64,000 nucleotides of DNA from Brachionus manjavacas (GCA_019054805.1 JAHQIY010000002.1:8928001-8992000); one strand, 5' to 3'. Counted from the stretch's first letter, positions 45,534 to 57,400 are shown. Numbers and translations are program-made. Notes: generated by a model from the sequence alone, not told the origin.

Positions 45534-46330
45534 AGAGTGAATTTATTTTCAGATAAATTATCTGAAAATAAACAATATTAGAAAACGTAATTTACCTGTA
45601 AATAAATTTTTTTATTTTTTTACCTGAATGAAAAAATTATTTATTTTCACGTAAATGTCAATAATCAAAAGAATAAAAATAGAAACAATTCAAAGACCAT
45701 AATAATTTAAACAAATTAATTAAGCCGAATTAATGAAGTGGAACCATAATTAAAAATTAACCCTAAATCTTTATTTAAAATGCATTTGTTTCTTACTAAA
45801 CTCCTTTTACTTATCATAAACAAAACTACCTTAATACACTTAAAACTTTTGAAAAAAAATTTCTGAAAAGTTATATCTTGTACAACTTTTCAACAACTTT
45901 GACGAATTTATCCAAAATTTAAATGAATATTCGAAACAAAGTTATTCGATTTGGACAACCGTTAGTAGACGAAAACTTGAAGACAACAATTTTAAATATC
46001 TTGAAATCAAGTGTATCCATCACAGGGAGATAAATGATATAACATCAAAAGTACTGGTATACGACACAAACAAAGCTATATTAACCCATGTGGCTGTTTA
46101 GCCGAAACTAGGGTAAATTATTCAATGAGTGGAACCGAGTCTGGAAAAAACAAACTAACGAAATGCTATCTTCAACACGAATGCTCAAAAAAAAAAGAAA
46201 TGGATTTGTAATGAATGTGCTAATTGATTAATCTTTTTTTTTTATCTGAAAATAAACTTTTTTTTAATTCACTTACAGATATTTTATCTGATTTTCTTTT
46301 TGTTTATTTACGTGAAAATAAACGTATTCT
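45534..46330 (+). mobile_element. Array element with TGAAAATAAAC units
   Basis: The left cluster (45541-45655) has the palindrome TTTATTTTCAGATAA/TTATCTGAAAATAAA plus degenerate ACCTGTAAATAAA units. The right cluster (46232-46325) has ATCTGAAAATAAAC, TATTTTATCTG and GTTTATTTACGTGAAAATAAAC. A zinc-finger-like ORF lies between. Limits are approximate. Confidence 0.5.
45853..46230 (+). pseudogene. FAR1/FLYWCH-like zinc-finger fragment (frameshifted)
   Basis: 45853-46101 is open: FDEFIQNLNEYSKQSYSIWT, then KYLEIKCIHH. A shift near 46080 leads into another frame with NPCGCLAET and ending near 46230, containing KCYLQHEC. The pattern Cys-His-His ... Cys-x-Cys ... Cys-x-x-x-His matches the N-terminal zinc cluster of MULE/FAR1-type transposases. 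No catalytic part or SWIM finger follows. Confidence 0.4.
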
Positions 46331-46748
46331 AAAATTTAATCAATTATTAAAATTAGCTACTTTTTAAATAAGCAGAGTTGTTTAAAACTCTTAAAGTCAA
46401 AGTAAAGTCAATTAAAAGTCATGATTGAGTAAATTTTTAAAATAATATTAAATTTTGAAATTATAAATTTAAAAAAATAGAATAAATTGTTTTTTATTTA
46501 AATTATTCAGTAACAAGTCCGCACCTCCCCTGCTTTACTTGTTTACTTGATTTAAGATAAGCGTTGGCTTTTTTTCAAAAACTTTTTTATTTTACAGCTA
46601 GTACAGAGAGTACTAAAGGATATAAGTATTATTCTTTCCTTTGTATGTTTTTTTGCTATTCTAAAATCAACATATAAAATTTGTCGTTTTTGTTCCTGTA
46701 ATGGGTCTATAGACTTAGTGTTAGTGATATAATATAAATATACCAACA

Positions 46749-47142
46749 TAATAAAAATAACAATATTATATCGTATACAGTAAATAAAAATTAAAGAATA
46801 ATAAACTGAAAGAGCTAAAAAAAATAAAAGCTTTTTATATTTTATTATTTATTAAGCTTTGTTCAACTCAAAATAAAAAAACTCACATAAATTTTGGTAA
46901 ATTCTCTATTTTTTAATAATATTAAAAAAAATTTTAGGAAAAATAAAAAAATTGAGGCAAAAAAATGATGAAAAAAGATGATGAAGAATGAGCGCGAACT
47001 AAAGTTCCATCTAGCGAAAGAGCATTAAAAAATTCTTAAAATTTTTTTAAATATAAAAAGCTTTTATTTTTTTTATCTCTTTCAGTTTATTATTATTTAA
47101 TGTTGATTTACTGTTTACGATATTTTATTGTAATTTTATTAG
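46749..47142. repeat. MITE with ~95-bp inverted ends
   Basis: 46749-46846 and 47050-47142 are inverted copies (shared AATAATAAACTGAAAGAG and AAAATAAAAGCTTTTTATAT). The 200-bp interior is non-coding and includes GAGCGCGAACTAAAGTTCC. A minus-strand ORF at 46552-46749 just left of it has no recognisable features. Confidence 0.75.
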
Positions 47143-47405
47143 TGCTGGTAAACGAAGAATCATTGGAGATGTCATCTTCAAAGTTCTGCCGTCGTCACTC
47201 TGATTACCAATACTAATTTCAACATTTTGTAAAAATTAATAATTGTTATTCTTTATTTTTATGTTTCTTTTCTCTTTTTTCGAAATAATAATATTTAACT
47301 TTATGTTTTATTTTACATTTTTTAAATAGATATCCTCTTTAACATTATGTTTTCATTTTGTCTTTTAAAAAACTCATGAACCTAAATTTAAAATTATTAA
47401 TTTAT

Positions 47406-47606
47406 TTAATAATAATTAATTTTTATTCTACCGTTAAATGATACAAATTTTCGTGAGAATAATTCTTTTTTTTTACTAATCAAAGATTGATTTAAATTAA
47501 CTAATAATTCCATTAATTCCTTCTCTTGTTCATAAAATTTTTTAGCATTATCAACAAAATTTTTATATTCTTTCATTTCAATATTCAAATTTGGAAATAA
47601 ATTCAA
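47406..47606 (-). CDS. Hypothetical coiled-coil ORF (66 residues)
   Basis: ATG-started, charged, with heptad-like Leu spacing (KELMELLVNLNQSL) and the end SRKFVSFNGRIK. The latter faintly resembles the C-terminal SSFIELPFSGRINSK of the gene at 53405-53841. May be an exon of a related minus-strand gene. No domain known. Confidence 0.3.
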   Translation of the reverse strand: MNLFPNLNIEMKEYKNFVDNAKKFYEQEKELMELLVNLNQSLISKKKELFSRKFVSFNGRIKINYY

Positions 47607-47867
47607 AGTCTGATTCTATGGAATATATCTCAAAAATAAAAATAAGCGCTTTATTCAATTGAATTATTTTAAATGGTAAGAGTAAGACTGTTGTTAAGTC
47701 TTTTTCAATACTTTTTTTAAATTAAATGTGAAGCACCGCCATTCTCGTATACATATCTTTTAACATGGCGAACGGGTTTTGATTAATTGTCAAATACAAC
47801 CATGTTAAATTTTTGAAAGTAATTTATATATATATTATATAAACAAAAAAATTTAAGAAAAAAATTA

Positions 47868-49115
47868 AATAGACCTTTCAATATGCAATGAGAGAAGAAT
47901 GGAAAGAAATTTTTCTTGTTTAATTCTTTGAAATGATTGTGAATTTTCACTTTTTTTATTAGTTTATTTTAATGTTTTTTTTAATTAACAATTATAAAAA
48001 GTTTTTAAAAAAATTTTAAATCAATATTTTGTTTAAATTTTAGTTTCAATATTAAGAAGATTAAATAATACATGTACATTATATTTTTATTAGTAAAACA
48101 ATGTCAAAATAAAATTTTATTTTGACATCATGTCAAAATAATTTTAATACAATTACATATTAACTTTTAAATTAAATAAAAAAGTGTTTTAACCTTTTAA
48201 AAATAATTTACAAATAAAAATCTGTTTTCCTATTTAAATAAAATCAAGTCATCATTTCAGAAGATATATTTTTTGCAAATTTTAATTTTTTTTTTTATTT
48301 CTTTTTTAATTTATGAAGAAAAATTTTATGAGAATGTATACTTTCGAAAATGCTGAAGCTGAGACATTTCATTCTCTTGAAAAAGGAAAAAACGGTATTT
48401 GATTTAAATCAAAAAAATAAAAGAATAATTCAATTTTATTTTAAAGAATTAGAAAGATCAATTCAGAAGCTAGATGAAATAGAAAATGACATCAAAAGTA
48501 AAGAAACAAATCTAAGATATCCAACTCATCAAAACTTCTACAATTTTTCAATTTCAAAAATTTTAATCAAGGGTTTTTAGGCTAGAGGCTTTGATTTTTC
48601 ATTTATTTAATAGATAGCTAAACATATATTTTTTATCTAAAGTAAATTTCAAAAAAGAATACGATGATTTTTACAAAAGGACAAAAAATAAAGGTATTTT
48701 TTATTATCAATTAAGTTTTTATTATTTTTAATTTTTCTTTTGAAATATTTTGAATTATTTTCTGATAATTTTTAGCTCTTTTTATTTTTAATCATTTTTA
48801 AATATAGAAAGACGAAATTGCTTTTAATTTTTTTAAATAAAAGAAATTGGGGAATTGAAAATATACTGGGAAAAAAAATATGTTTACGGTATGTTTACCA
48901 ATGAAGAAGATAAAATTTATAATGAACAATTTGAATTCAACAAAAAAAGTAAAATTTTTTAATTCTTTAAATAATTTTTAATAATAAAATTAATTTTTTT
49001 AAGACAAGCTTGCGAAAGCACAGAGTAAGTTCCTAAAAATGCAAGGATTTTTTATTATTATATTTATAAATTTAAGCTTTTATTTTCAAATTAGTTTTTG
49101 ACAAAGAAGAAAATT
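47868..49115 (+). other. Small-exon gene family, copy B
   Basis: Shared blocks: AG/TFQYAMREEWKEIFLV-stop (47870-47925), a block from 48314 (EKNFMRMYTFENAEAETFHS then, after a one-base shift, IIQFYFKELERSIQKLDEIE in 48350-48580, coiled-coil-like), FTNEEDKIYNEQFEFNKK with donor GTAAAA near 48952, KLAKAQ between AG and GTAAGT (49004-49025), and FDKEENF near 49100. Copy A has the corresponding later blocks in the same order. Whether they form one transcript is uncertain. The frame break in 48350-48580 may mark decay. Confidence 0.4.
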
Positions 49116-49663
49116 TTTAATTTAAAATTTAGATGTCCATCAAATAAATTCTTATAATTTAAGAAACTTGCGCCTGTTTTTTTTTAATCAAAAAGTAAAA
49201 AATTAATCCTTTCTTACAATTTAATCTACATAACATTTAAAGCATATTATATGAAAATTATTTCAATTAATTTAAATATTAATTTTAATATCTAAAGATA
49301 AACTCATTGAATTTAAATGATCATCAACTTCAAAATGCCCCTTTTTTAAATTAAAATTTAATATAATAAAACATATTAAAAAAAACTGCAACATTCTTTT
49401 TTTCCACTTTTTGTAAAATTCCGCGCACACGAGTTTACAGTATATTTTATTATCGCTTATTTTATTATATCAAAAAAGGAATTAGTTTAATTTGAATTTG
49501 AATTTAACAATAACAAAAACGAAATAAAAAATATTAAATTATTTAATTTTAATATTAATATAAATAAAATTAATATATTAAATCTTGAATTTTACAAAAT
49601 AATTAAAAGTTAAACTAAAATTTTTTTTGACTAGGTTCAATATTAGTTGGATAAGAAAATAAT
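49116..49663. other. AT-rich, nothing assigned
   Basis: No ORF, repeat family or RNA gene supported. Confidence 0.5.
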
Positions 49664-50008
49664 TTAATTTAAAATACTTTTATAAAAGTCTTGTAGGGAA
49701 CACTGGCCTTTGAATCCTAATTTACATAAATTTCTTAAATTTTTTTGATTAAATTTGATCAAATTTAATGTTTCTTGTAATTGTTTTCTGTCAATATAAT
49801 AAAATATAAATTGAATAATGGCTAAAATTGATGCTAAAATCGTAATAAATTTATAAATTGATTTGAATAACAAGCGTCCATTTTTCTCATGAATTTTTTC
49901 ATTTGATTTTGCATAGTGGCGGTAGTGGTTAAATTCTTTTTTGAATTGTACTCTTCTTACTGGACGTGAGTGTGGCTTTTTTAAAGTTAGGGTATCCTGA
50001 TAATACAT
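49664..50008 (-). CDS. Hypothetical single-pass membrane protein (114 residues)
   Basis: ATG at 50008. A basic N-terminal ~55 residues (HSRPVRRVQFKKEF), one hydrophobic helix (FITILASILAIIQFIFYYI), then a ~40-residue tail with two Cys (NLCKLGFKGQC). Topology would be N-in by the positive-inside rule. No family recognised. It lies between copies B and C of the small-exon family and may belong to the same locus. Confidence 0.45.
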   Translation of the reverse strand: MYYQDTLTLKKPHSRPVRRVQFKKEFNHYRHYAKSNEKIHEKNGRLLFKSIYKFITILASILAIIQFIFYYIDRKQLQETLNLIKFNQKNLRNLCKLGFKGQCSLQDFYKSILN

Positions 50009-50204
50009 GTTAGAAATTTATCTAAAAAGGAAAAAAAATAAAAAGTAAAATACTTTGTGTTGATCAAAATTTGGAAAATTTGATTTTTTAAAAATTATTA
50101 CTCCTTTCAATCAAAATTTTATCAAATTTTGCTAAAGTTTATTAACATTAATGACCAAAAAATATTATTTAAAAAATTCACAAATTTCTTGTCTGAATTC
50201 TAAT

Positions 50205-50336
50205 AGTGTTGTGGATCGAGCGATGATCGCCGCTCATGATCTTTTTTTCCCCGATCTCGAGCCAGAATCCCGCTCAGCGACCGGATCGCGAGTGAATTTA
50301 CCGATCATCCACGATCGATCCAATCGAGCGTTAAGA
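50205..50336. repeat. GC-rich island starting AATAGTGTTG, GATC/GAGCG units
   Basis: Begins AGTGTTGTGGATCGAGCG. It is made of CGATC, GATCG and GAGCG words in both orientations, with outer parts roughly inverted (GGATCGAGCGATGATCG against CGATCATCCACGATCGATCC). The ORF across it is a by-product of GC content. Confidence 0.55.
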
Positions 50337-50345
50337 AGAAAACAC

Positions 50346-51094
50346 TTGATGAATTTAATACTAAAATAAGGAAATAATCATTTTTTTTAGAGTTAAATTT
50401 GGTTTTTATTAAATTTTGTTTTGTCTAAGAGGCGGTGATTGACTTCTTTGACTAATGATTAATGGTCGAGTTTGAGTTGGAGATAGATATTTTTGAGGTA
50501 ATGTTGTGTTGACTTGAGATTGCTTGTGAGTTTTAGAAATTAAAGGTATTGAGAGGTCAAGATTTACACATTAATAATAATAGTTTCTAATAAAGTTTTA
50601 TTTAATCAAAATACGTCCTTCCTAGGAGCGAGATATTAGATTTTCCCTGTCATCGTTTAATTCTTAATAATAAACAAAATAAAAATCAATTTTAGATAAC
50701 AATTTTATCAAATACTTCATACATAGAAGGGATAAATTTTGTTTTAAGAAGGTTTTTTGATCGAAGAGAATGATTTAAATCATTCAATTTGTTTAAAGTT
50801 TAAAATTAAATTTGGTTTCAATATTAAGAGTAATTTCAATTTTCCTGTTTTCAATTTGAATGGTTATGAATAGTAAGCTTTTCAATTTCGACGCAAAATT
50901 ATAAGAGAAATTATGAACAAAAAATTCGATTTTATAAATTCTAATTTCATCAATAAAAAAAATGAAAAAATATTAATTATTATTTTTCAAATAATTATTT
51001 TAAATTTTGCCAACGCTCACCTGAGACTTTTGCTTTTCAATGATAGTCGATTGTTATTACTAACAATCAATTAAATGTCAAGTCATCAATTTAT
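50346..51094. other. AT-rich, nothing assigned
   Basis: No supported gene or repeat. Confidence 0.5.
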
Positions 51095-51195
51095 TATTTA
51101 TTTGTTTTCTGTTCGAGCATACGCTCCTTCAGATAAAAAAAAATAAAAAAAATAAAATAAAATAAGATAAAATAAAATAAGATAAAATAAAATAA
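51095..51195 (-). repeat. LINE 3' tail, GAGC-GTAT-GCTC hairpin (minus strand)
   Basis: Hairpin 51115-51126, AAATA-type tail to its left on the plus strand, and AAATAAAATAAG-rich 3' UTR to the right. The element body is not recognisable in 51196-52009. Confidence 0.55.
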
Positions 51196-52009
51196 TTAAA
51201 ACAATTTAAAAAATTTAAAATTTAAAATAAATTATTTTTCATCAATATTTTGAATTCTTATTAAATTTTGTATTTTAGCTTTTTGTTTAACAATGAATAT
51301 GCCAGAAATAGGAAAAAAGTAAGGGTTAGTTGAATTAAATCAAACAAACAGTTCAATCAAATGAACATTTAAAAAATTAAATTTATTCATGTATTTAATT
51401 TTAAAGAGGGTTTTTAATGGCGTGTGCTAATTCATTAACTAAAATTACTGATTTTTTACCAATTTTACTAAATGAATATAAAAATGACTTACATTTCAAA
51501 AAATTACTTAGTTAATTTAAAAATGTAACTTTATTTTAAAAATCAAGTTTGATGCTAGTTTTTTCAATATTTAAATAAATTTTAAAAAAAATAATTTTTT
51601 ATTTAACTTTTTTAAAAATTTTTATTTATCCTTTGCCTCTATATGAACCAAATTGTAACAAGCAAAGAATTATTGAGATCTTGATTAGAAACCAGATTAC
51701 AGAACTCACATTTTTCATCAAAATTTATACCATAATATTCTTAATTATCCAAAAATATTGTTATAATTCAAAAAAAAATCTAATTGTACAAAACATCCTT
51801 CTCTGGCTTAAAAAGATGCTCAAAATCGAGTTAAACGTCTATCTGCTGATTTTTAGTTTTTTTAAAGTATAATTATGTTTAATTTATAAATTAAATACGA
51901 TTTAGAAAAATTAATAAGAATAATATCAGTTATGCAAATTTAGGAAAAAAATTTTTTTTTTAGTAATTTTAGTTTAAGTTTCAGTAATTTTAGTTAAAAA
52001 ATAATAAAT
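51196..52009. other. AT-rich, nothing assigned
   Basis: The plus-strand ORF at 51633-51872 is hydrophobic and unrecognised, and is not called. Confidence 0.45.
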
Positions 52010-52915
52010 CGCCGTTTTTAATTGGAACAAGTCAAAAACAACGATAAAATCGATAAAATAATTGACTTTTGCAAAACATGGGGTTTTGCCATTAACGTCT
52101 CCAAAACTTACTACACGACATTCACAATCGCTGGTCAACGCAAAAACTACCACAAAAACTACAAACTCAAGCTCACAGTACTGAACTCAGAGATTCCCAT
52201 AGACGCAAATCCGACCTTTCTTGGTATCAAGCTTGACCCCAAATTATCGTTTAAACCACATCTACAAGATCTTGAAAACAAACTAAAACTAACTTACTCC
52301 ATCGTATCAAAAATTTCAAATGGTCAAACTCCCTATCAATCAATCTTGTGCTGTACAAATCTCTCATCCGATCCTTATTCGATTACTGCTTCGTGATACT
52401 AAACAGTGGGGCCGAAAAAATAAGTTCTTCTCTCCAAAAAACTCAAAACAAATTCTTGCGTATTATTAAGTATTTTCCTCTCAAAACATCGATTCGTACC
52501 ATGCACAAAATACTTAAGCTATAAACCATTGAAAAAAAGAGCCAACAACTTATTTCTTAGGTTTTTGTCTAACAAATCAAAGCAAGTGCTGATCGCAAAA
52601 GAGATCGAACAATTCATGCTGTCAGAACGCCCTAATTTGAAAAGATTTTCAACTCCATTCGATAAACTTAGCTTTAATTGAATCACTTTTTATCTGATTT
52701 TTTTTTTTTTTTTTTAATGCGAATTCGCTTTTAAACTAATTTAATCACTATTTTCATGTTTTTATTTTTTTTCCAATTTTATTCGGTCTTCTAAATTTAT
52801 ATCAATTTTTCTTTTTAATGCGGGCTCAAACGAAGGTCTTGAACAATTCGGACGTGCCCTGGGGTCACCCCCTAAATTTATTTTTTAAATAAATAAATAA
52901 TAAAGTCAAAAACAA
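52010..52915 (+). mobile_element. 5'-truncated LINE (RT C-terminal domain)
   Basis: 52022-52396 encodes the region after the FADD motif (FCKTWGFAINVSKT, then FLGIKLDPKLSFKPHL). It continues, frameshifted, to about 52680 (PLKTSIRTMHKIL, LFLRFLSNK). The 3' end has GGGG-TCA-CCCC (52861-52871) followed by an AAATAAATAAATAA tail. Related to the minus-strand fragment at 56.4-57 kb. Confidence 0.75.
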
Positions 52916-53009
52916 CAATTGCATTGTCATTAGGCTTTTTTAAAATAAAAAAAATTTTGGCTAAATCAATCAGTCAATTAAATCAAAATTTACAATCAAC
53001 TCATTTTAT

Positions 53010-53065
53010 TTATTTATTTATTCAATGAACGCCTTGTAGGCGATGTAAAAAAAATAAAAATAAAA
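53010..53065 (-). repeat. LINE 3' tail with CGCC-TACAA-GGCG hairpin (minus strand)
   Basis: Hairpin 53030-53042 (read on minus) and ATTGAATAAATAAATAAA tail. Same family as 11705-11770. The remainder to 53400 is AT-rich. Confidence 0.55.
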
Positions 53066-53404
53066 ATAAATTTAAGACAAAAAAAAAGAGCAGCATCCGA
53101 TAATTTTAAATTTAAATATTAATTTTTATAACTTTCCTTTAATTTCAATAATTATTATTACTTTTTTTTTTCCAATTTTCTTTTCTCTTTTCTCTAGGTT
53201 TTTTTTCTTTTTTGATAAATTTTATGATTAACCATAAAAAATTTCATAGAATAAAAAATAATAATTAATAAAAAAATGTTAAAGACTTGAAATTCCTTGA
53301 TTATTATCTTCTAATATTAGAAAAATTTTCAATCAAAAAATAAATTTAAAATAAACAAAGTTCTTAAAAAAAATCCATTTTATTTTTTAAAATTCGAACG
53401 ATTT

Positions 53405-53841
53405 TTAATCATCTTTTTCTTTCGAATTAATGCGTCCACTAAATGGCAATTCTATAAAAGATGACGACTGATGAGTTTCGTAAGGATTTTTCAAAAATTC
53501 ATTGTTCCGAGAAAATTCTAATTATCCAAATTTAATCAAAATTGAAACACAAATTTAGTTACTAATTTACTTTCATATTTTTCAGGATCGTAGTTATTAA
53601 GTATCGGAAATCGAGCTAAAATAATTAATATTTAAAATAAAAAAAATTTCAACTTAATTTTAAGGATTACCTTTTTGTCCTTCCTGGTGTTTTTCAAGGT
53701 GCTTCATAGCTTCCGATAATTCTAAATGAAAAAAAAAATATTTAATTAAATTCTTTTTTTAAATAATTTAAACAAACCATTTCTAATTACGAAAATATGC
53801 AACAAAATTTCATCAATTTTATTAGTTACTAAATTATTCAT
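53405..53841 (-). CDS. 90-residue protein, four-exon gene, unknown function
   Basis: Minus-strand exons: 53841-53778, 53721-53671, 53615-53571, 53517-53405. Each intron has GT...AG and phases agree, giving 273 nt with the only stop at 53405-53407. The protein starts MNNLVTNKIDEILLHIF (amphipathic helix), continues with a Glu/Lys/His helix (SEAMKHLEKHQEGQ), then a Pro/Asn/Tyr-rich middle and an acidic-basic end. No signal peptide or membrane segment. Consistent splicing over four short exons argues for a real gene. It is divergent from the plus-strand gene copy C, with about 370 bp between its start and that copy's exon. No family recognised. Confidence 0.6.
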
Positions 53842-53939
53842 TTTGTTTTAAAACTTGTTTAAAATTAATTGTCTAAAAAGAGTATAAAAGCTTAAAAGAT
53901 AAAAGCAAACTAAGAATTTAATTGAATTAAAATCAAAGT

Positions 53940-54831
53940 CATTGTGATTTTTAAAATATTATTTTTTTGGTCATCTAGACTAAAAAATTTTAATTAAACG
54001 AATTTAAATCTGAATAAATTAACTTTCTAATTAGTGCAAAAAAAAAACTTGGAAATATTCAAAAATTTAAAAAAATATTTTAATTTAAGATTGTATCAAG
54101 CAAATTATTAAATTAAAAAATATTTATTTTATTAAATATTTATAAATGGTAATCTTTGAATTTTTTTTGAAATTAGATTTGCTTTTAATTTTTTTATTTT
54201 TTTGTTCAGGATAATTCCGAATGTGAACAAAAAAAATTATGCGATAATTATTGTGACCAAATCAACGAAATAATACAAGGTAATTATTGTTTAATTATTT
54301 AATTATTCTTTACAATAAATTTATTACAATTTATTGATTTATTAATTTATGAGAAATGAAACTACTTTTTTCTTCTACACTAGAAGCACATAGAAATTAT
54401 CAAGATTTTAAGGCTAAAATATTTTTAAAAATTAAACAAATTTTATTGATTTTTTAAATTTTTTCAATGAAAAAGTGAATAAAATTTTTTATAAATTTTT
54501 TTAAAATGAGTTAAAATGATTCATATGGTGCTTTTATTGTCACCTTTAAAAAGACCTTAAATTTAATGTAGACAACTTTGTTATAATTTTTTTAATTCTT
54601 ATTTAGAAATAAAATCATTTAAATAAAATTTCAAAATGTGAAATGAGTGTTAAAAATGTTGTGCAAAAAATATTGTTTTTTTTTTAATTTTAGTTTTTTT
54701 AAATAAAAGATACCGCCTGTAATGCTCGTATTTTTAACATATGGGCAAATAACATACAATCGGCTCTAGAGATGGAGGGAGAAGCTGATATCATTGACCG
54801 AGTTAGAAACTGCTCTTGTAAAATTCTTTGA
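53940..54831 (+). CDS. Small-exon gene family, copy C (last two exons visible)
   Basis: Exon 54210-54279 (AG before, GTAATT after) encodes SECEQKKLCDNYCDQINEI. It joins in phase to 54710-54831, a terminal exon starting DTACNARIFNIWANNIQSA and ending CSCKIL-stop (TGA 54829-54831). The sequence from about 53940, including intron, matches copy A from 28670. The encoded part is 64 residues with seven Cys. Upstream exons, including the start, were not found. Likely the best-preserved copy of this piece. Confidence 0.5.
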
Positions 54832-54939
54832 GAAAAAATGAACAAACAATTCAGCATTAATTTTTGATAGAATACTCATATACTCTAATAAATAATTTAT
54901 AATCATATTTGTTGATATATTGAAAGGTTTTGGCAGCTG

Positions 54940-55440
54940 AAAGTCATGATTGAGAAAATTTTTAAAATAATATTAAATTTTGAAACTATAAATTTAAAAA
55001 TATAGAATAAAGTTTTTTTTATTTAAATTTTTAAGTGACAAAAAAATTTAAGAAAAAAATTAAATAGACCTTTCAATATGCAATGAGAGAAGAATGGAAA
55101 GAATTTTTTCTTGTTTAATTCTTTGAAATGATTGTGAATTTTCAATTTTTTTATTAGTTTATTTCAATGTTTTTTTAATTAACAATCATAAAAAGTTTTT
55201 AAAAAAAATTTACTGATGATTTAGAAGTTTCTCTTGTTCTTAAAAAAATTTTAAATCAATATTATGTTTAAATTTTAGTTTCAATATTAAGAAGATTAAA
55301 TAATATATGTACATTATATTTTTATTAGTAAAACAATGTCAAAATAAAATTTTATTTTGACATCTAATACAATTACATATTAACTTTTAAATTAAATAAA
55401 AAAGTTTTTTAACCTTTTAAAAATAATTAACAAATAAAAA
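54940..55440 (+). repeat. Duplicated segment shared with 46400-46500 and 47868-48240
   Basis: GTCATGATTGAG...AATATTAAATTTTGAAA at 54950 repeats 46415. From 55045 the TFQYAMREEWKEFFLV exon-like block and about 350 bp after it repeat copy B. This shows segmental duplication of neighbouring pieces, not a coding gene on its own. Confidence 0.65.
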
Positions 55441-56279
55441 TGTCAATATCAAATTCCCAAGCACTCTGCTTAAAATTTTAACTGATAAAATAAAAAAATT
55501 TTAGCAGTTGACACCTGAGTTGAAAAAATTTTTTTAATTTTGAAATCAAAATAATGACTTTGTTAAAAAGGAGGGAAAAAATCCACTTTCAAGCAGACAT
55601 TTTTCAAAACAAAAAAATTTAGTACAAAAAAATTTTTTTTAAAAGCTTTTATTTCAATTTATTTTATTTTATTTTTGAATATTTCTATTGTGCTGATTCT
55701 TTTTTTATTTTATAAATAAATAAACTGAGCGGATCTAAGGTAATTTATTTTAATATTTCAGGGTCCGCTCTCATTTTAAGTGAACTTAAACAAGTAATTT
55801 TAATTCAGTGGTTCATTCAAGTTTTCTAAACAGTATTTTATTGATTCAATACAATTTGAGAGATTTTCCTATCTTCAAGATTGATTTCTCTAAGTTTCTC
55901 GTCAATTCATATGAAGTTTTTTTCATCAAAACAGTGCAATATTGTTTTTTAGTCTAAAACATTTTGATTGGATAAAATAATGCAACACATAATTAACATA
56001 ATCTATTGAAACAATGACCTATTAAAATTAGAATAGAAATTATTTTATCCAATCAAAAACTTTTACAACTGCTATTGGTTATTTAAAAAATTGCACCAAA
56101 AACTCCACATGTACTTCTTAATTTGATAAATTTTTGTTTATTTAAATAATTTTAGGGTAAAAAAAACCCAAGCAGCTCAGAATGGATCAAAGTCCTTCTT
56201 TTCAGCCTAGCGATCGAATAAAATGAATACAAAAAGGATATTAAAAAAGAATAAAAGGAAGTTATTACAATTATGTATA
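55441..56279. other. AT-rich, nothing assigned
   Basis: No supported gene. A short coding-like LINE scrap may lie around 55560-55620. Confidence 0.4.
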
Positions 56280-57400
56280 AAAAATAAAAGTTCTTGTAAG
56301 AGTGAATAAATAATTAAATAAAAGTCATAGGATGTGTTAAAATTTTATACTGTAACTTTAAACTGGAGTTGGTAGAGTTGGCTTCCTCATCGTTGGTCGT
56401 TTTGCATAACAAATTTGAATTTCTCAAATAGTGTATAAAATTTTTGGTTCGAATCTGGTGTAGTTGAAAAATAATATTTTAGGTCGCTATTTAGTTGCTG
56501 GTGCCTAACTCGATTGAGGAGAAACTTGTTTAAAATTCGTTCGGATCTTGTAGCTAACATTTCGAGTTTTAGTTGCTGATGAATTGTGGTTATTCTTGTT
56601 CTTATTGGAAAATATTGAATATACCTTAACATTTAGTTCTGTAATTTTTGTAGATCAGAGCTTATTTTTTGTGTAGAACATGAAATCGGTATGAAAGCGT
56701 AGTCTAACTGTGAGCGGATCAAGCTCTTGAATATAATTTTGCACAGTTCAATTGAGTTGTGAAATTTTAAACCTTTAATTCTGCGTATAAGATTGATTTT
56801 CGACAAAGATTTCGCATCAATGTTTTCAAATAATTTTTTGAAACTTAACTTTGGATCGAATCTAATACCTAGAAAGGTTGGGTCTAATGGTACTAAGTGG
56901 CTATCGATAAAAAAATCCAATCCGTATTTCGCGTCGTAATTTGATCGGTGTCCAGCTGAAAACGGTTTGAAAGGTATAATGGGCATCTCATCAACTGTTC
57001 TAAAAAATAAACTTTATATTTAAAATAGATCTCACTAACTGATTCGAACTTAAGCGCATCATACAAAGGACTCACATGGGTAAACTTTTTCAGTCAAATA
57101 ATGTTTTTTAGTAATAAACTCTGTCTTGTGTCCAGTTCACTCAGCATACTATTCGGAATTAAAATGTTGTCAAGTACATGTCTAAAAATAGACTGGCAAA
57201 ATTGTTTAAATAAAAATCCAATCAGGTAAGGATTTGAGACCATTGGTTTGCACCCAAGCCCATTTAACGAATAAAAACTTTTTTCAACTTTTCTCCACTT
57301 CTCTTCTATAAAATCTTCTCTTCCATAAAATTTTTGTGCTGAGAAGAAATTGAATGGGAAAAGTCCTTTGACGAATAACAAAATACCTTTTTAGCATGAA
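56280..57400 (-). pseudogene. Two adjoining LINE C-terminal fragments
   Basis: 56986-56387 (one frame break at 56633) carries FLGIRFDPKLSF, then FKSLIRSQLDYAF and LLNRVRHQ, the post-RT domain of the same family as 52010-52915. 57381-57000 carries another LINE's end: TRQSLLLKNII, LKKFTHVSPLYDALKF. They are probably two insertions, as the motifs do not follow in one ORF2. Confidence 0.65.

Noticed and set aside
50151..50369. 72-residue ORF across the GC island at 50.2 kb
   Set aside because: Openness follows from the GC-rich word repeats. The protein is low-complexity and the island is better explained as a repeat.
51633..51872. 79-residue hydrophobic ORF
   Set aside because: AT-driven Leu/Ile/Phe/Lys composition with no motif, start context or conservation visible in the window.
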